Assembly: GCA_036526135.1 (NCBI GenBank)
Contig: DATCZA010000007.1
Span: forward strand, 50,469-114,468
DNA from: UBA2965 sp036526135
GTDB lineage: Bacteria > Pseudomonadota > Gammaproteobacteria > Pseudomonadales > Azotimanducaceae
Length of the DNA: 64,000 nt
Direction: 5' to 3'
The notes beneath the pieces are model-generated. The model saw only the letters and a list, made by a program, of their open reading frames with translations. It had not been told where the DNA came from and did not search any database. Of this stretch, positions 26,266 through 35,892 are shown piece by piece (the first letter of the stretch is position 1; each line of letters starts with the position of its first letter). A program made the position numbers and the translations under genes.

Positions 26266-26802
26266 CTATGCTCCACCGCCCAAAGATACGGTCCGGGCGC
26301 GCTCTACCCAGCCGCCCGTCCCATCCGGGACAATCTCGATGAGCTCTATAGCGCCCTCATCGATACTTACGATCTGGCCATGGTCCGTGCCCATGTAATC
26401 GCCGGCCTTGACGCGATGGACACCGCCATCACCGTCCTTGATTAGGGCGAACATGGAGCTGCCCTTGGCCAGCGTGCCCACCATCGACAAACGAGCAATG
26501 GTGTACTGCTCCAGAAACTGTTTGACCCGGTTGAAGTCGGGTACGACCTGCGGCAGGCCCTCTTGGCGCTCCACCCGCTTGATGACCACGGGCGGCTCGA
26601 ACGGGCTGCGCTGGTTGCTGGCCTGGTAAGCGAAGGGCGGCACCTGCTCGAACGCCGGCAGGGGCTCGATGGGAGGCGCGGGCCTTGCGTGGACGTCCGC
26701 CATGAACTCGCGCAGATCCTTGAAGTCGTCACCGCCCCAACAACCGCTCAGCGCGCTGGAAAGCAGCACGACGACCGTGCTTTTTGTCAGCTTAACCATC
26801 AC
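26266..26802 (-). CDS. pilP: Type IV pilus inner-membrane lipoprotein PilP
   Basis: A 178-residue lipoprotein with lipobox LSGC (Cys21), a flexible linker (RPAPPIEPLPAFEQVPPFAY), then a beta-sandwich (LEQYTIARLSMVGTLAKGSSMFALIKDGDGGVHRVKAGDYMGTDHGQIVSIDE). PilP links the PilNO inner-membrane complex to the PilQ secretin. It overlaps pilO by 4 bases (26799-26802) and is followed by pilQ after 3 bases. Confidence 0.94.
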   Translation of the reverse strand: MMVKLTKSTVVVLLSSALSGCWGGDDFKDLREFMADVHARPAPPIEPLPAFEQVPPFAYQASNQRSPFEPPVVIKRVERQEGLPQVVPDFNRVKQFLEQYTIARLSMVGTLAKGSSMFALIKDGDGGVHRVKAGDYMGTDHGQIVSIDEGAIELIEIVPDGTGGWVERARTVSLGGGA

Positions 26803-27410
26803 CCTTCCTCATCCAGATATCGGTAGGTTTTTGCCAGGATCGTCATCTTGAGATCCTGATTCGAGCCCTGCGGAGTGACGGCAAAGTCGTGCAGCGTGAC
26901 GATTCGCGAAAGGTTCGCAACGCCGCTGACGAAAGAGCCGATCTTGTGGTAGTCGCCCTCGACGACGATGTCGATGGGAAGCTCCACATAGAACTCCGTC
27001 CGGTTCTCAGCGCGCAGATCGATACTCTCGATGGTGAGCTCGTTATCGAGCGCGGTGAGTGTTATGTCTTCCAGCAGGCCGGGCACCTCGGTGTCGCTCG
27101 GCAGCTGCCGCAGCAGAGCCCCAAAGGTGGCTTCCATCTCCTGCTTCTGCTCGCGGTAAGCCTCCAGATTGGCAGCCTGAGCGGCCTTGCTTTCGTACTC
27201 GCCACGCAGACCGATCTCTTTCGTCTGCGAGCGCTCGAGAAGCTCCTGCTTGTCCGTCAGGTAGTAGAAGTACCCGCCGGTGACCACCGCTGCGAACAGC
27301 AGAGTCATCACGATTCCCTTGACCGCCCCAGGCCATGACCCCATGTTGTTGAAGTCGAGCTCGCCCAGATCGACGCTCTGAAGCTGCTCTAATGTGTCCT
27401 GCCAAGCCAT
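26799..27410 (-). CDS. pilO: Type IV pilus alignment protein PilO
   Basis: This 203-residue protein has a short cytoplasmic start (LGELDFNNMGSWPGAVKG), one transmembrane helix (IVMTLLFAAVVTGGYFYYL), a coiled coil (KQELLERSQTKEIGLRGEYESKAAQAANLEAYREQKQEME) and a ferredoxin-like periplasmic domain. It pairs with PilN to align the assembly machine. It starts one base after pilN ends. Confidence 0.94.
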   Translation of the reverse strand: MAWQDTLEQLQSVDLGELDFNNMGSWPGAVKGIVMTLLFAAVVTGGYFYYLTDKQELLERSQTKEIGLRGEYESKAAQAANLEAYREQKQEMEATFGALLRQLPSDTEVPGLLEDITLTALDNELTIESIDLRAENRTEFYVELPIDIVVEGDYHKIGSFVSGVANLSRIVTLHDFAVTPQGSNQDLKMTILAKTYRYLDEEG

Positions 27411-27411
27411 C

Positions 27412-27984
27412 TTATTGCTCCTGGTCCCGCTGGTTCGGGTTGACCTGCACGAACGTCAGATCGAAGGAGCTGGCCTGCTCGCCGTAATCGATGTTCGTGG
27501 GATCTTCCTTGATGCTCTTCAGATTCGGACCCGCGAACCAGTCAGACTCGTCAAGATTGCGCATGAGCGACGAGATTCTGTTGTTGGATTCGGCGGTGCC
27601 CTGCACCACGAGCTGGTCTGCATTCATCGAGAGCTTGCGGTAGTGCACGCCCTTGGAAAGCGTGCGGACCAGCTCGTCGAAAACACGGACGATGACAGGA
27701 CGGTTGCCCTGAAGTTCCTGGATGACGCGCATCCGCGAGAGCAGCTCGTCCTTTTTCTTCTTGAGATCCCTGATCTCCGCTATCTGTCGGTCCAGTTCGT
27801 CCAGATGCGTCTGCAGGAACCGGTTGCGTTCGTCCTGGTGCTCCACGGAGCGATCGAGCATGAACCCCGCAGCGAACACGATCACCACTGCGATGATCAG
27901 CACCCCGCCCAGGTTCGCCATGAATTCCTTCTGGCGGCGTTCGCGCTCCCAGTCTCGCCAAGGTAGTAAGTTGATACGGGCCAT
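27412..27984 (-). CDS. pilN: Type IV pilus alignment protein PilN
   Basis: This 190-residue protein begins with the conserved PilM-binding motif INLLPWRDWERERRQKEF, followed by one transmembrane segment (LGGVLIIAVVIVFAAGFML), a coiled coil (HQDERNRFLQTHLDELDRQIAEIRDLKKKKDELLSRM) and a periplasmic domain. The N-terminal motif docks into the PilM groove. It overlaps pilM by one base at 27984. Confidence 0.95.
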   Translation of the reverse strand: MARINLLPWRDWERERRQKEFMANLGGVLIIAVVIVFAAGFMLDRSVEHQDERNRFLQTHLDELDRQIAEIRDLKKKKDELLSRMRVIQELQGNRPVIVRVFDELVRTLSKGVHYRKLSMNADQLVVQGTAESNNRISSLMRNLDESDWFAGPNLKSIKEDPTNIDYGEQASSFDLTFVQVNPNQRDQEQ

Positions 27985-29048
27985 CAGTCGAAGCTCCTCA
28001 TCGCCAGGCCGCAGGCAATCATCAATGCCGGCGCGTCGTTCATTAACTGGTCCTTGTCGATGCGGCCTGCAAAGGCCATATCCGCAAACGGGTTGGCAAT
28101 AATGGTCGGCGTGCCGAGCTTGCCTTCGACCATTTCAGCCAGCCCGTCGATCGATGCCGTGCCGCCGGCGAGGACGATGTAGTCCACGTCGTCGAACTGG
28201 CTGGACGAGAAGAAGAACTGCAATGATCGCGTAACCTGCTGCAACACCGCTTCCTTGAAGGGTTCCAGCACCTCGCTCTGGTAGTCGTCCGGGAGCCCGC
28301 CCTGCTTCTTTGCCAGACCGGCTTCGTCGAACGAAAGGCTGTAGCGCCTCTGAATTTCTTCGGTCAGCTGCTTGCCGCCGAAGAGCTGCTCGCGTGTGTA
28401 GACCGATTTGCCGTCTACGAGCACCGAGAGCGTAGTCATGGTGGCGCCGATGTCGATGATGGCGACCACCAGCTCCTCGGGGTTTCCGCCGAGACGCGGC
28501 TTGACCAGATCGAAGGCACGCTGCATCGCGTGCGCCTCGACGTCTACGACGCCGGGCTTGATCTGACCAACGTCCAGCGCGGCTTCGCGCAACTCGACGT
28601 TTTCCTTGCGGCAAGCGGCGAGCAGCACTTCCACCTGGTCCGGGTTGCGCTCCGAGAGGCCTTGCACCTCGAAGTCGAGAGCAACTTCGTCCAGGGGGTA
28701 CGGAATGTACTGATCCGCTTCCACCGTGATCTGGTTCTCCATGTCCTCGTCGGACAGAGAGGCGTCCATCTCGATGGTCTTGGTGATGACGGCCGATCCG
28801 GCGACAGAGACGGCCGCACGGCGGCAGCTGCTCTTGGAGCGGCTCACGACCTTCTTGATCGCTTCACCTACACCTTCGACGTCGCTAATATTCTTTTCGA
28901 CCACCGCATTGAGCGGCAGGGGTTCTACCGCGTAGGATTCCACGCGAAACCGGTCGTTTGATTTAGACAGCTCTAGCAACTTGACGGAAGTGGAGCTGAT
29001 ATCCAGCCCAAGCAGAACGTTGGACTTGTTCTTAAAGAGGCCAAACAC
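27984..29048 (-). CDS. pilM: Type IV pilus assembly ATPase-like protein PilM
   Basis: A 354-residue actin-like cytoplasmic protein with LGLDISSTSVKLLEL, ENQITVEADQYIPYPLDEVALDFEV, VVAIIDIGATMTTLSVLVDG and IVLAGGTASIDGL, all parts of the FtsA/actin nucleotide fold. It starts at a GTG (29048). PilM binds PilN to start the inner-membrane alignment complex. It is first in pilMNOPQ and diverges from the PBP1A gene, the arrangement usual in gammaproteobacteria. A short inverted repeat, ATTGCT-N5-AGCAAT, lies in the 109-base divergent region. Confidence 0.96.
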   Translation of the reverse strand: MFGLFKNKSNVLLGLDISSTSVKLLELSKSNDRFRVESYAVEPLPLNAVVEKNISDVEGVGEAIKKVVSRSKSSCRRAAVSVAGSAVITKTIEMDASLSDEDMENQITVEADQYIPYPLDEVALDFEVQGLSERNPDQVEVLLAACRKENVELREAALDVGQIKPGVVDVEAHAMQRAFDLVKPRLGGNPEELVVAIIDIGATMTTLSVLVDGKSVYTREQLFGGKQLTEEIQRRYSLSFDEAGLAKKQGGLPDDYQSEVLEPFKEAVLQQVTRSLQFFFSSSQFDDVDYIVLAGGTASIDGLAEMVEGKLGTPTIIANPFADMAFAGRIDKDQLMNDAPALMIACGLAMRSFD

Positions 29049-29157
29049 GGTAATTTTTCCTTAGCAGCGCGGGCACTTACGTCCTTGTCATGCAATGTTT
29101 TGATCAATACCAGGATTGCTACGAGAGCAATCGCTTCCCTGTAACTATGCCGCCATC

Positions 29158-31644
29158 ATGAGACCGCGGTCCCGACGCGTCATGACCCGTATTATGTGGC
29201 TCGGCATCGCCGGTTTATGTGCCGCAGTGCTCAGTCTTGCAGGCGCATTTCTCTATTTGGATCCGCAGATACCCCGCGCGGAGACCTATCGGCAGGTCAA
29301 GCTCGAGACTCCGCTGCGCGTCTACTCGAGCGACGAAAAGCTAATTGCGGAATTCGGCGAGCGGCGGGTCATACCCCTGAAGCTGGAGGAAGCGCCGCCG
29401 CTGTTCGTCGCCGCCCTTCTGGACACCGAAGACAAGCGTTTTTACGACCACAGCGGCATCGACTACATCTCGCTGCTCAACGACACCGTGGAGCTCGCGC
29501 TGAACCGGGAGATCCGATCGGGCGCAAGCACCATCACCATGCAGCTCGCGCGCAACATCTCCTTCTCCCTGGAGCAGACGTTCATCCGCAAATTCAAAGA
29601 GATGCTGCTCGCGCTGCAGATCGAGCAGGAGCTCGGCAAGGACGAGATCCTCGAGCTGTATATGAACGTGGTGCCGTTCGGCAAGCGGGCCTACGGCGCG
29701 CAGGCGGCCGCCCTGACCTACTACGGCAAGCGTCTGGACGAGCTGAATCTCGCCCAGCTCGCCATGCTGGCAGGCATTCCCCAGGCCCCAACGGCGGGTA
29801 ATCCCATCAACGGGCCGGCGCGCGCGGTGCGCCGTCGCAACGTGGTGCTGCGGCGTATGCTCGATCAGGGCTCGATAAGTCAGGCAGCTTTCGACGAAGC
29901 AATCGCCGCCCCGATCACGGCCAGCCTCCACGATCGCGCCCTGGACGTGGGCGCGCCGTTCCCGGCGGAGTGGGTCCGCGCGGAGCTGATCAATCGCTAC
30001 AGCGACCTATATACGGGCGGGTACCAGGTCTACACCACCATCGTGGCCGATCTGCAGCAGACGGCCACCCGTTCCCTGCGCGCTGGCCTGAAGAGCTACG
30101 ACAGGCGCCACGGCTACCGAGGCCCTGAGCAGTCACTGGGCGCGCTCACCGAAGAGGAATACCTCCAAGCGCTGCGCGAGGCGAGATCCTACGCCGACCT
30201 CGATCCGGCCGTCATCGTCTCCGTGGACGAGCAGGGCGCGGACGCCCTGCTCGGCGACGGCAGCCGCGGCCGCATCGCCATGGCCGAGATGTCATGGGCG
30301 CGACGCTACCTGGACGTGGATCGCCGCGGCCCCCCGCCCGAGCGGCCCTCGGACGTGGTCCAGGTGGGCGACGTGGTGCGGGTGGAAGCTATTGCCGAAC
30401 CGGCCGAGGCTGGAGAGGCGGAAAGTGCCGGAGACGATCCCGAAGCCGAACCGGCGCCGGCTTGGCGGCTGGCCCAGCTGCCTGACATTCAGGGCGCCCT
30501 GGTGTCCATGGACCCCCGTACCGGCGCTGTTTTAGCTCTGGAAGGCGGCCTGGACTTCGCGATGAATCAGTACAATCACGCGCTTCAGGCTGCCCGGCAG
30601 CCGGGCTCCGGATTCAAGCCCTTCGTCTACTCGGCCGCGCTCGACCGCGGGGTCACGCCGGCGAGCATATTCATGGACGCGCCCTTAGTGTTCGACGATC
30701 AGAATCTGGAGTCGCAGTACCGGCCCGACAACGACAACAATCGCTACAACGGCCCGACCAGGCTCCGGGAAGCCCTCTACCGATCCATCAACCTGGTCTC
30801 AATGCGCGTGCTGCTCGAGGTCGGCGCCGGCAGCGTCATGGATCACGTGCGCAAATTCGGCTTCGACACGAGCACGTTTCCGCGCAACCTTCAGCTTGCC
30901 ATCGGCGGCGGAACCATGGCGGTCACGCCGCTGCAGATGGCCACGGCCTATGCTGTCTTTGCCAACGGTGGCTGGCAGATCGAGCCGCACATCGTCGATC
31001 GGGTGGTCTCGCTGGATGGTGAAACCGTCTACCAGGCCAGCCACCCGAGGGTTTGCGATCCCTGCGATCAGGATCCCGCTACGGACCTCGACAGCGAGGA
31101 GCCCGCGAACCTCGAGGATCTTCTCGCCGAGGCCGACGATGCGCCAATTAAGGCCGAGCGGGTAGTCGACGAGCGGAATACCTACATCATGAACGACATG
31201 CTCAAGGACGTGATCCGGGTCGGGACCGGTCGCCGGGCGCGTACTCTCGAGCGAAGCGACATCGCAGGCAAGACCGGCACCACCAACGACGCCGCCGACA
31301 CCTGGTTCAACGGTTACAGCCCCGACGTCGTGACGACCGTGTGGGTGGGTTTCCCCGACCACCGGCCGCTGGGCGCAACGGAGTACGGATCCAACACGCC
31401 CCTGCCGATCTGGATCGAGTTCATGTCCCAGGCACTGGCCAACAAGCCGGAACGGGTTCCCGCTCAGCCGGCCGGGGTCGTCACGATGAAAATCGACAGG
31501 GACAGCGGCGAGCTCGCCGGCTCCCAGCAGACGGATGCGATATTCGAGCTGTTTCTTGCGGAGCACACGCCCCAGCCACCGCCATCGGCGGCTGCCGGAC
31601 CCAGCGAACCCGGCACTGACCTCAAGCCGATGGACATCTTCTGA
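29158..31644 (+). CDS. mrcA: Penicillin-binding protein 1A (transglycosylase/transpeptidase)
   Basis: A class A PBP of 828 residues that polymerises and crosslinks peptidoglycan. The N-terminal membrane helix (IMWLGIAGLCAAVLSLAGAFLYL) is followed by the glycosyltransferase motifs ALLDTEDKRFYDHSGID, GASTITMQLARN, FKEMLLALQIEQ and YMNVVPFGKRAYGAQAAA. An OB-like outer-membrane docking domain is in the middle. The transpeptidase motifs are SGFK (catalytic Ser, in PGSGFKPFVYSAAL), SIN (YRSINLVSMRV) and KTGTT. I chose the ATG at 29158; a TTG at 29116 adds only 14 residues. It diverges from pilM. Confidence 0.95.
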   Translation: MRPRSRRVMTRIMWLGIAGLCAAVLSLAGAFLYLDPQIPRAETYRQVKLETPLRVYSSDEKLIAEFGERRVIPLKLEEAPPLFVAALLDTEDKRFYDHSGIDYISLLNDTVELALNREIRSGASTITMQLARNISFSLEQTFIRKFKEMLLALQIEQELGKDEILELYMNVVPFGKRAYGAQAAALTYYGKRLDELNLAQLAMLAGIPQAPTAGNPINGPARAVRRRNVVLRRMLDQGSISQAAFDEAIAAPITASLHDRALDVGAPFPAEWVRAELINRYSDLYTGGYQVYTTIVADLQQTATRSLRAGLKSYDRRHGYRGPEQSLGALTEEEYLQALREARSYADLDPAVIVSVDEQGADALLGDGSRGRIAMAEMSWARRYLDVDRRGPPPERPSDVVQVGDVVRVEAIAEPAEAGEAESAGDDPEAEPAPAWRLAQLPDIQGALVSMDPRTGAVLALEGGLDFAMNQYNHALQAARQPGSGFKPFVYSAALDRGVTPASIFMDAPLVFDDQNLESQYRPDNDNNRYNGPTRLREALYRSINLVSMRVLLEVGAGSVMDHVRKFGFDTSTFPRNLQLAIGGGTMAVTPLQMATAYAVFANGGWQIEPHIVDRVVSLDGETVYQASHPRVCDPCDQDPATDLDSEEPANLEDLLAEADDAPIKAERVVDERNTYIMNDMLKDVIRVGTGRRARTLERSDIAGKTGTTNDAADTWFNGYSPDVVTTVWVGFPDHRPLGATEYGSNTPLPIWIEFMSQALANKPERVPAQPAGVVTMKIDRDSGELAGSQQTDAIFELFLAEHTPQPPPSAAAGPSEPGTDLKPMDIF

Positions 31645-31659
31645 GCCGAGCCTGCAGGG

Positions 31660-33165
31660 CTACTGAACGATCTTGATGTAGTCGCCGGCCCTTGGCTCCC
31701 CGATGGGGTGGTCGCCGTTCAACACGCGCAGGGTTTCTGCGGGATAGGATTTAATGGACACCTTGCGGGCGAGCTTGTCGTAGCTGTCACCCGGGTTGGC
31801 GACCACGACCTGCAGACGCTGGCTGTTGGCCACCATCAGATCTGCCGCGGTCATCGCGCGAAACGACTCCAGCGTCGCCCGCCATTGGGGCTCGAAGGCG
31901 TTGACGTCGCCAACCGGGCCCACCTCTCCCTTGAAGAGATATACCCCGTTGTCCTTGTAGATCACCGCGATGCGTCTCGCCTGCGCGTTGCCCGAGGCCA
32001 CCTCCACGGTGCCGATGAAGGCCGAGTAGCCGCTGATCTCGAGGCTCTCGCCGTCGGTGACGTCGTCCCGTTTGAGGGTTTCTTTGACGTACTCCTCCGG
32101 GGTCTGCTCGGATTCGGCAGGGTTCAGGCGCTGGACGGTGATGAAGGCATCAGGCGTCCCGCCGGGAGCTCTGCCGAGAACTTCCGAGGCCGTGTTCGTG
32201 ACGTCCCATCCCTGCGGGAACTGAACGACAACCCGCAACCCGCCGTGATAGTAGGTCTCGCCCTTTATCAACCCCGTCGCCGCCTCGTCCCCGTAGACCA
32301 TGCCGTCGATCATCTCCCAGAAGTCTCTCTCCGGCTCGCGCAGCTCGTCGGGAAAGATGTGCTGAGACTTCTGCACGGCGTCGTGCAGCCGCTTGTCGTT
32401 CTTCGGGTGCGTCGAGAACAAACCGTGATAGACGGCCGGCTGGCCGAGCACGTTCTTGGCGAACAGCGAGTGGTCCTTGAGGACGTGGATCACGTCGATC
32501 ATGGCTAACGGGTTGTAACCGGCACGGGCCAGAAACTCTCCTCCGTACTCGTCAGCTTCGAGCTCGAACTCGCGGCCATAGCCGGAGCGCAGCGTCTGGG
32601 TCACCGTGTTGCCCATGTCTGCGATGGCACCGGTTCCGGTCATGATCGATCCGATGAACCCGGCAACGTTTCCGAAGAAACCCATCATGTTGCTGCGGCG
32701 GGCGTGGCGGCCGACGACGTGGCCGATCTCGTGCCCGATGACCCCGGCCAGCTCGTCCTCAGACCTGAGGTAGGCGATGAGCCCGCGGTTCACGAATATG
32801 TACGCGTCGGGAAAAGCCGAGGCGTTCACCGTGGGATTATCGAGGATATAGAAGTGGTAATCCTTGCCCGCGTCAGGGCTCACCGCAAGCAGGCGCCGGC
32901 CAATCTGGTTCACGTAGGCCTGCCACTCTTGGTCCTGGTAGATCTGATCGTTGGCCAGCATCTCCTTGTAGACCTTCTCTCCCGGGCCAGCCACCGCCAT
33001 GCCGGAGAGGACCAAGCCGGGCAGAAGCAGCGCGCAGAGCTGCAGGCGCAGCTGCGGGCGCCGTCGCGCGATCAGCCGACCCACCTGCGCCAGCGATTGC
33101 CGCACAGGCGCCGGGTAGCCGCTTCGGAGTAGACGTCTTCTCATTCGCCGGGATCCAGGAATCAC
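31660..33165 (-). CDS. M48-family metalloprotease (BepA-like) with LysM-like C-terminus
   Basis: A 501-residue exported protease. The signal segment (LCALLLPGLVLSGMAVA) precedes a peptidase M48 domain with the zinc motif HEIGH and the downstream zinc glutamate in FELEADEYGGEFLARAGY. The M48 part fits the BepA/YfgC group that degrades misassembled outer-membrane proteins. The C-terminus ends with a LysM-like repeat (VVVANPGDSYDKLARKVSIKSYPAETLRVLNG and the closing GDYIKIVQ), suggesting contact with peptidoglycan. The GTG at 33165 is used; the ATG at 33144 is an equally good start. Confidence 0.9.
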   Translation of the reverse strand: MIPGSRRMRRRLLRSGYPAPVRQSLAQVGRLIARRRPQLRLQLCALLLPGLVLSGMAVAGPGEKVYKEMLANDQIYQDQEWQAYVNQIGRRLLAVSPDAGKDYHFYILDNPTVNASAFPDAYIFVNRGLIAYLRSEDELAGVIGHEIGHVVGRHARRSNMMGFFGNVAGFIGSIMTGTGAIADMGNTVTQTLRSGYGREFELEADEYGGEFLARAGYNPLAMIDVIHVLKDHSLFAKNVLGQPAVYHGLFSTHPKNDKRLHDAVQKSQHIFPDELREPERDFWEMIDGMVYGDEAATGLIKGETYYHGGLRVVVQFPQGWDVTNTASEVLGRAPGGTPDAFITVQRLNPAESEQTPEEYVKETLKRDDVTDGESLEISGYSAFIGTVEVASGNAQARRIAVIYKDNGVYLFKGEVGPVGDVNAFEPQWRATLESFRAMTAADLMVANSQRLQVVVANPGDSYDKLARKVSIKSYPAETLRVLNGDHPIGEPRAGDYIKIVQ

Positions 33166-33308
33166 GAGCAGGTCAGCCGTATCTTACGAGACGCTGCGAA
33201 AACCGCCAGGGACACCGAACCTTAGACTGGAGGAGCATGAAACGGTTCAACGCCGTCCGCGATCCACGGGGCGGCGTCAGCGCTGAGGGGATGCGGTGAG
33301 GGGTGCGG

Positions 33309-33524
33309 TCAGGAAGAAACGGAGCGGTTGCCGAAGCGCTTGCGGAATCGCTCGACGCGACCGCCGGCGTCCAGGATCTTCTGCTTGCCGGTGTAGAACG
33401 GATGGCAAGCCGAGCAGACGTCCAGGTGGATGTCACCTTCCAGCGTCGAGCAGGTCTCTATGACGTTTCCACAGCTGCAAGTGGCTTTGATTTGGTTGTA
33501 TTCGGGATGGATATCCGCTTTCAC
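33309..33524 (-). CDS. rpmE: 50S ribosomal protein L31 (zinc-binding type)
   Basis: A 71-residue ribosomal protein, MKADIHPEYNQIKATCSCG at the N-terminus, with the zinc cysteines Cys16, Cys18, Cys37 and Cys40 all present, so this is the C+ (zinc) form. The start is a GTG at 33524, seven codons inside the longest open frame, chosen because a strong AAGGGAG lies 7 bases upstream and because L31 begins MK. A plausible sigma-70 promoter lies 42 bases further upstream. The last residues (FGNRSVSS) extend a little past the usual end. Confidence 0.95.
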   Translation of the reverse strand: MKADIHPEYNQIKATCSCGNVIETCSTLEGDIHLDVCSACHPFYTGKQKILDAGGRVERFRKRFGNRSVSS

Positions 33525-33565
33525 CTGACTGCTCCCTTGGATCACGTTCCGGGAAAAGGGCGCGA

Positions 33566-33594
33566 AGTTTATTAAGAGGCGCGGTGAATGGCAA
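33566..33594 (-). promoter_or_regulatory. Putative sigma-70 promoter of rpmE
   Basis: On the minus strand TTGCCA (33594-33589) and TAAACT (33571-33566) are 17 bp apart, giving a transcription start about 33 bases before the rpmE GTG. Confidence 0.45.
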
Positions 33595-33643
33595 CCCGCG
33601 CGCCGGTCGAAGCATTACAATGCCAGCTCCCGAGGAGAGGGCT

Positions 33644-35815
33644 GTGAACCCGTTGACCCAGACGAACGTGGACGTGGTGCGCGTGGCCGTGGCAAAGCCT
33701 CTTCACCAGCTGTTCGACTACGCGGTGCCGCCGGACATGACGCCACCGGTTGCGGGGGCGCGTGTCGTCGTGCCGTTCGGCAGGCAGCGTCTTACCGCGA
33801 TCTGCGTGGAGCGCAACCCCGACGACGCCCACGCCCAGCTCAAGCCTCTGCTCAGCGTCCTGGACGATACCGCCGCCATTCCCGAGGAGCTGCGCGCCCT
33901 CGCCGGGTGGCTTTGCGACTACTACCAGCACCCTCTCGGCGAGGTGCTGGCCACCATGCTGCCGGCAGAGGCTCGCCGCGGGCACGAGCTGACGATCGTC
34001 AGGCCGGAGCAATGGACGGCGACCGGCACCAGGTCCGACCTGGCGCGAGCGCCCCGCCAGCAGGCGCTCATGGAAGCCCTCGCTGCCGCGGGCGGCACCC
34101 TGTCCGCGTCGGCGCTCGCCGAAGCGGGTTTTTCCCGGGCCCTCATCCGCGCTGCCGCAGGCAAGGGGCTGATCACCCGAACCGAGGCCGCCACGGGCTT
34201 TACCCGGGGCATCGACGAGCAGCCGCCGGAGCTGAGCGACGAGCAGGCCGGCGTGCTCTCCGACCTGCTCGCTCGCACCGATTGCTTTGCGCCATCACTT
34301 CTGGAGGGGATAACGGGCAGCGGCAAGACCGAAATCTACCTGCAACTGATCGATAACGTGCGGAAAGCTGGCCACCAGGTTCTCGTGCTCGTCCCCGAGA
34401 TCGCGCTCACCCCTCAGACCGTCGGGCGCTTCGAACGCCGCTTCGGATCCGGCGGCGGGGTGGCCAGCCTCCATTCCAACCTGGGTGATCAGGAGAGGTT
34501 ACAGACCTGGTTGAAGTGCCGCAGCGGCGAGGTCAGCGTGCTCATCGGCACGCGCTCCGCCGTGTTCGCGCCGTTCGCGAAGCTGGGCCTGATCGTGGTG
34601 GACGAAGAGCACGACGGCTCCTTCAAGCAGCAGGACGGGCTGAGGTACTCGGCTCGTGACGTGGCGGTGAAACGTGCGCAGACATTGGACATACCGCTGC
34701 TGCTCGGGAGCGCCACGCCTTCACTGGAAAGCCTCAACAACGCCATGGCCGGCCGCTACGCCCACCTTCGGCTGCGCCACCGGGCGGGGGGCGCCCGGCC
34801 GCCCCGGTTCCACCTGCTCGACATCCGCGGTCAGTCCCTCGATGACGGCCTCAGCCAGGATCTGCTGCGCATCGTGGGCCAGCATCTCAACCGGGGCGGG
34901 CAGGCCCTGGTCTTTCTGAACCGACGCGGGTACGCGCCCACCTACCTGTGTCCCCGCTGCAGCTGGCAGGCTGCCTGCGGGCACTGCGAGATGCGACTGA
35001 CGCTGCACCTGTCGCCGCGGGCGCTGCTCTGCCACCACTGCGGCCATCAGCGACCGCTGCCGAGCGCCTGCCCGGACTGCGGGCACGCGGAGCTGATTGC
35101 CGTCGGTGCCGGTACTCAGCGCACCGAGGCCGGGCTGGCTAAGCGGTTCCCAGGGATTCCTCTGTATCGTGTCGACCGCGATACCACCCGAAGCCAGCGT
35201 CGCATGGAGGCCCAGTTCGAGGCCATCCACAAGGGCGATCCGGCAATCCTCGTCGGCACGCAGATGCTGGCCAAAGGGCACCACTTTCCGAAGGTTACCG
35301 TGGTGGCCGTGGTCAACGCCGACGGCGGGTTCCTCAGCGCCGACTACCGCGCACCCGAGCGCACGGCCCAGCTCATCACCCAGGTCGCCGGGCGCGCGGG
35401 TCGTGCCGAGGATCCCGGCGAGGTGTGGATCCAGACCTATCAGCCGGACGGCGTGCTGCTGCGCTCGCTCATCGATGAGGGCTACGACGGGTTCGCCCGG
35501 CGGGAGCTGGCCATTCGCAAGTCCAGCGGCCTGCCGCCCTTCCGGCCCATGGCGTTGTTGCGGGCGGAGAGCCGGGACGCCGAGAGCGCCCGAAATTTTT
35601 TGACCAGCGTCCGCGACCGCCTGGGAAGCCCCTTAGAAGTGCTCGGCCCGGCTCCAGCGCCCATCGCCCGAGTAGCCAATCGCCTCCGGTTTCAGCTCAT
35701 GGTGATGGCAGACTCGCGCCGCGAGCTGCATGCTGGCATCCGGCCGATACGAGACCTCACCGCGCCAGGCACCATCCGCTGGTCTGTGGACATCGATCCC
35801 TACGATACGTTCTGA
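33644..35815 (+). CDS. priA: Primosomal replication-restart helicase PriA
   Basis: A 723-residue superfamily 2 helicase that reloads the replisome at collapsed forks. Motifs: the N-terminal 3'-DNA-binding domain (VAVAKPLHQLFDYAVPP, ARVVVPFGRQ), Walker A GITGSGKTEIYLQ, VPEIALTPQ, Walker B VVDEEHDGSFKQ, LGSATPSLES, then two zinc sites from YLCPRCSWQAACGHCE and LLCHHCGHQRPLPSACPDCG, and VGTQMLAKGHHFPKVTVVAVVNAD and QVAGRAGR. The GTG at 33644 follows GAGGAGAGG and gives the conserved N-terminus; ATG codons at 33584 and 33620 would extend it. Confidence 0.96.
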   Translation: MNPLTQTNVDVVRVAVAKPLHQLFDYAVPPDMTPPVAGARVVVPFGRQRLTAICVERNPDDAHAQLKPLLSVLDDTAAIPEELRALAGWLCDYYQHPLGEVLATMLPAEARRGHELTIVRPEQWTATGTRSDLARAPRQQALMEALAAAGGTLSASALAEAGFSRALIRAAAGKGLITRTEAATGFTRGIDEQPPELSDEQAGVLSDLLARTDCFAPSLLEGITGSGKTEIYLQLIDNVRKAGHQVLVLVPEIALTPQTVGRFERRFGSGGGVASLHSNLGDQERLQTWLKCRSGEVSVLIGTRSAVFAPFAKLGLIVVDEEHDGSFKQQDGLRYSARDVAVKRAQTLDIPLLLGSATPSLESLNNAMAGRYAHLRLRHRAGGARPPRFHLLDIRGQSLDDGLSQDLLRIVGQHLNRGGQALVFLNRRGYAPTYLCPRCSWQAACGHCEMRLTLHLSPRALLCHHCGHQRPLPSACPDCGHAELIAVGAGTQRTEAGLAKRFPGIPLYRVDRDTTRSQRRMEAQFEAIHKGDPAILVGTQMLAKGHHFPKVTVVAVVNADGGFLSADYRAPERTAQLITQVAGRAGRAEDPGEVWIQTYQPDGVLLRSLIDEGYDGFARRELAIRKSSGLPPFRPMALLRAESRDAESARNFLTSVRDRLGSPLEVLGPAPAPIARVANRLRFQLMVMADSRRELHAGIRPIRDLTAPGTIRWSVDIDPYDTF

Positions 35816-35892
35816 CCTTTACCGGCCGCCCCAACGGGCGTTCACCGGACATCGTGGCGGACGACCCGCCGCGAGCCTATCATTCGCAGCCC

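Noticed and set aside
29060..29115. Sigma-54 type promoter for pilM
   Set aside because: TGG and TGC-like pieces occur in the divergent region, but the GG-GC spacing is 16 bp, not 10.
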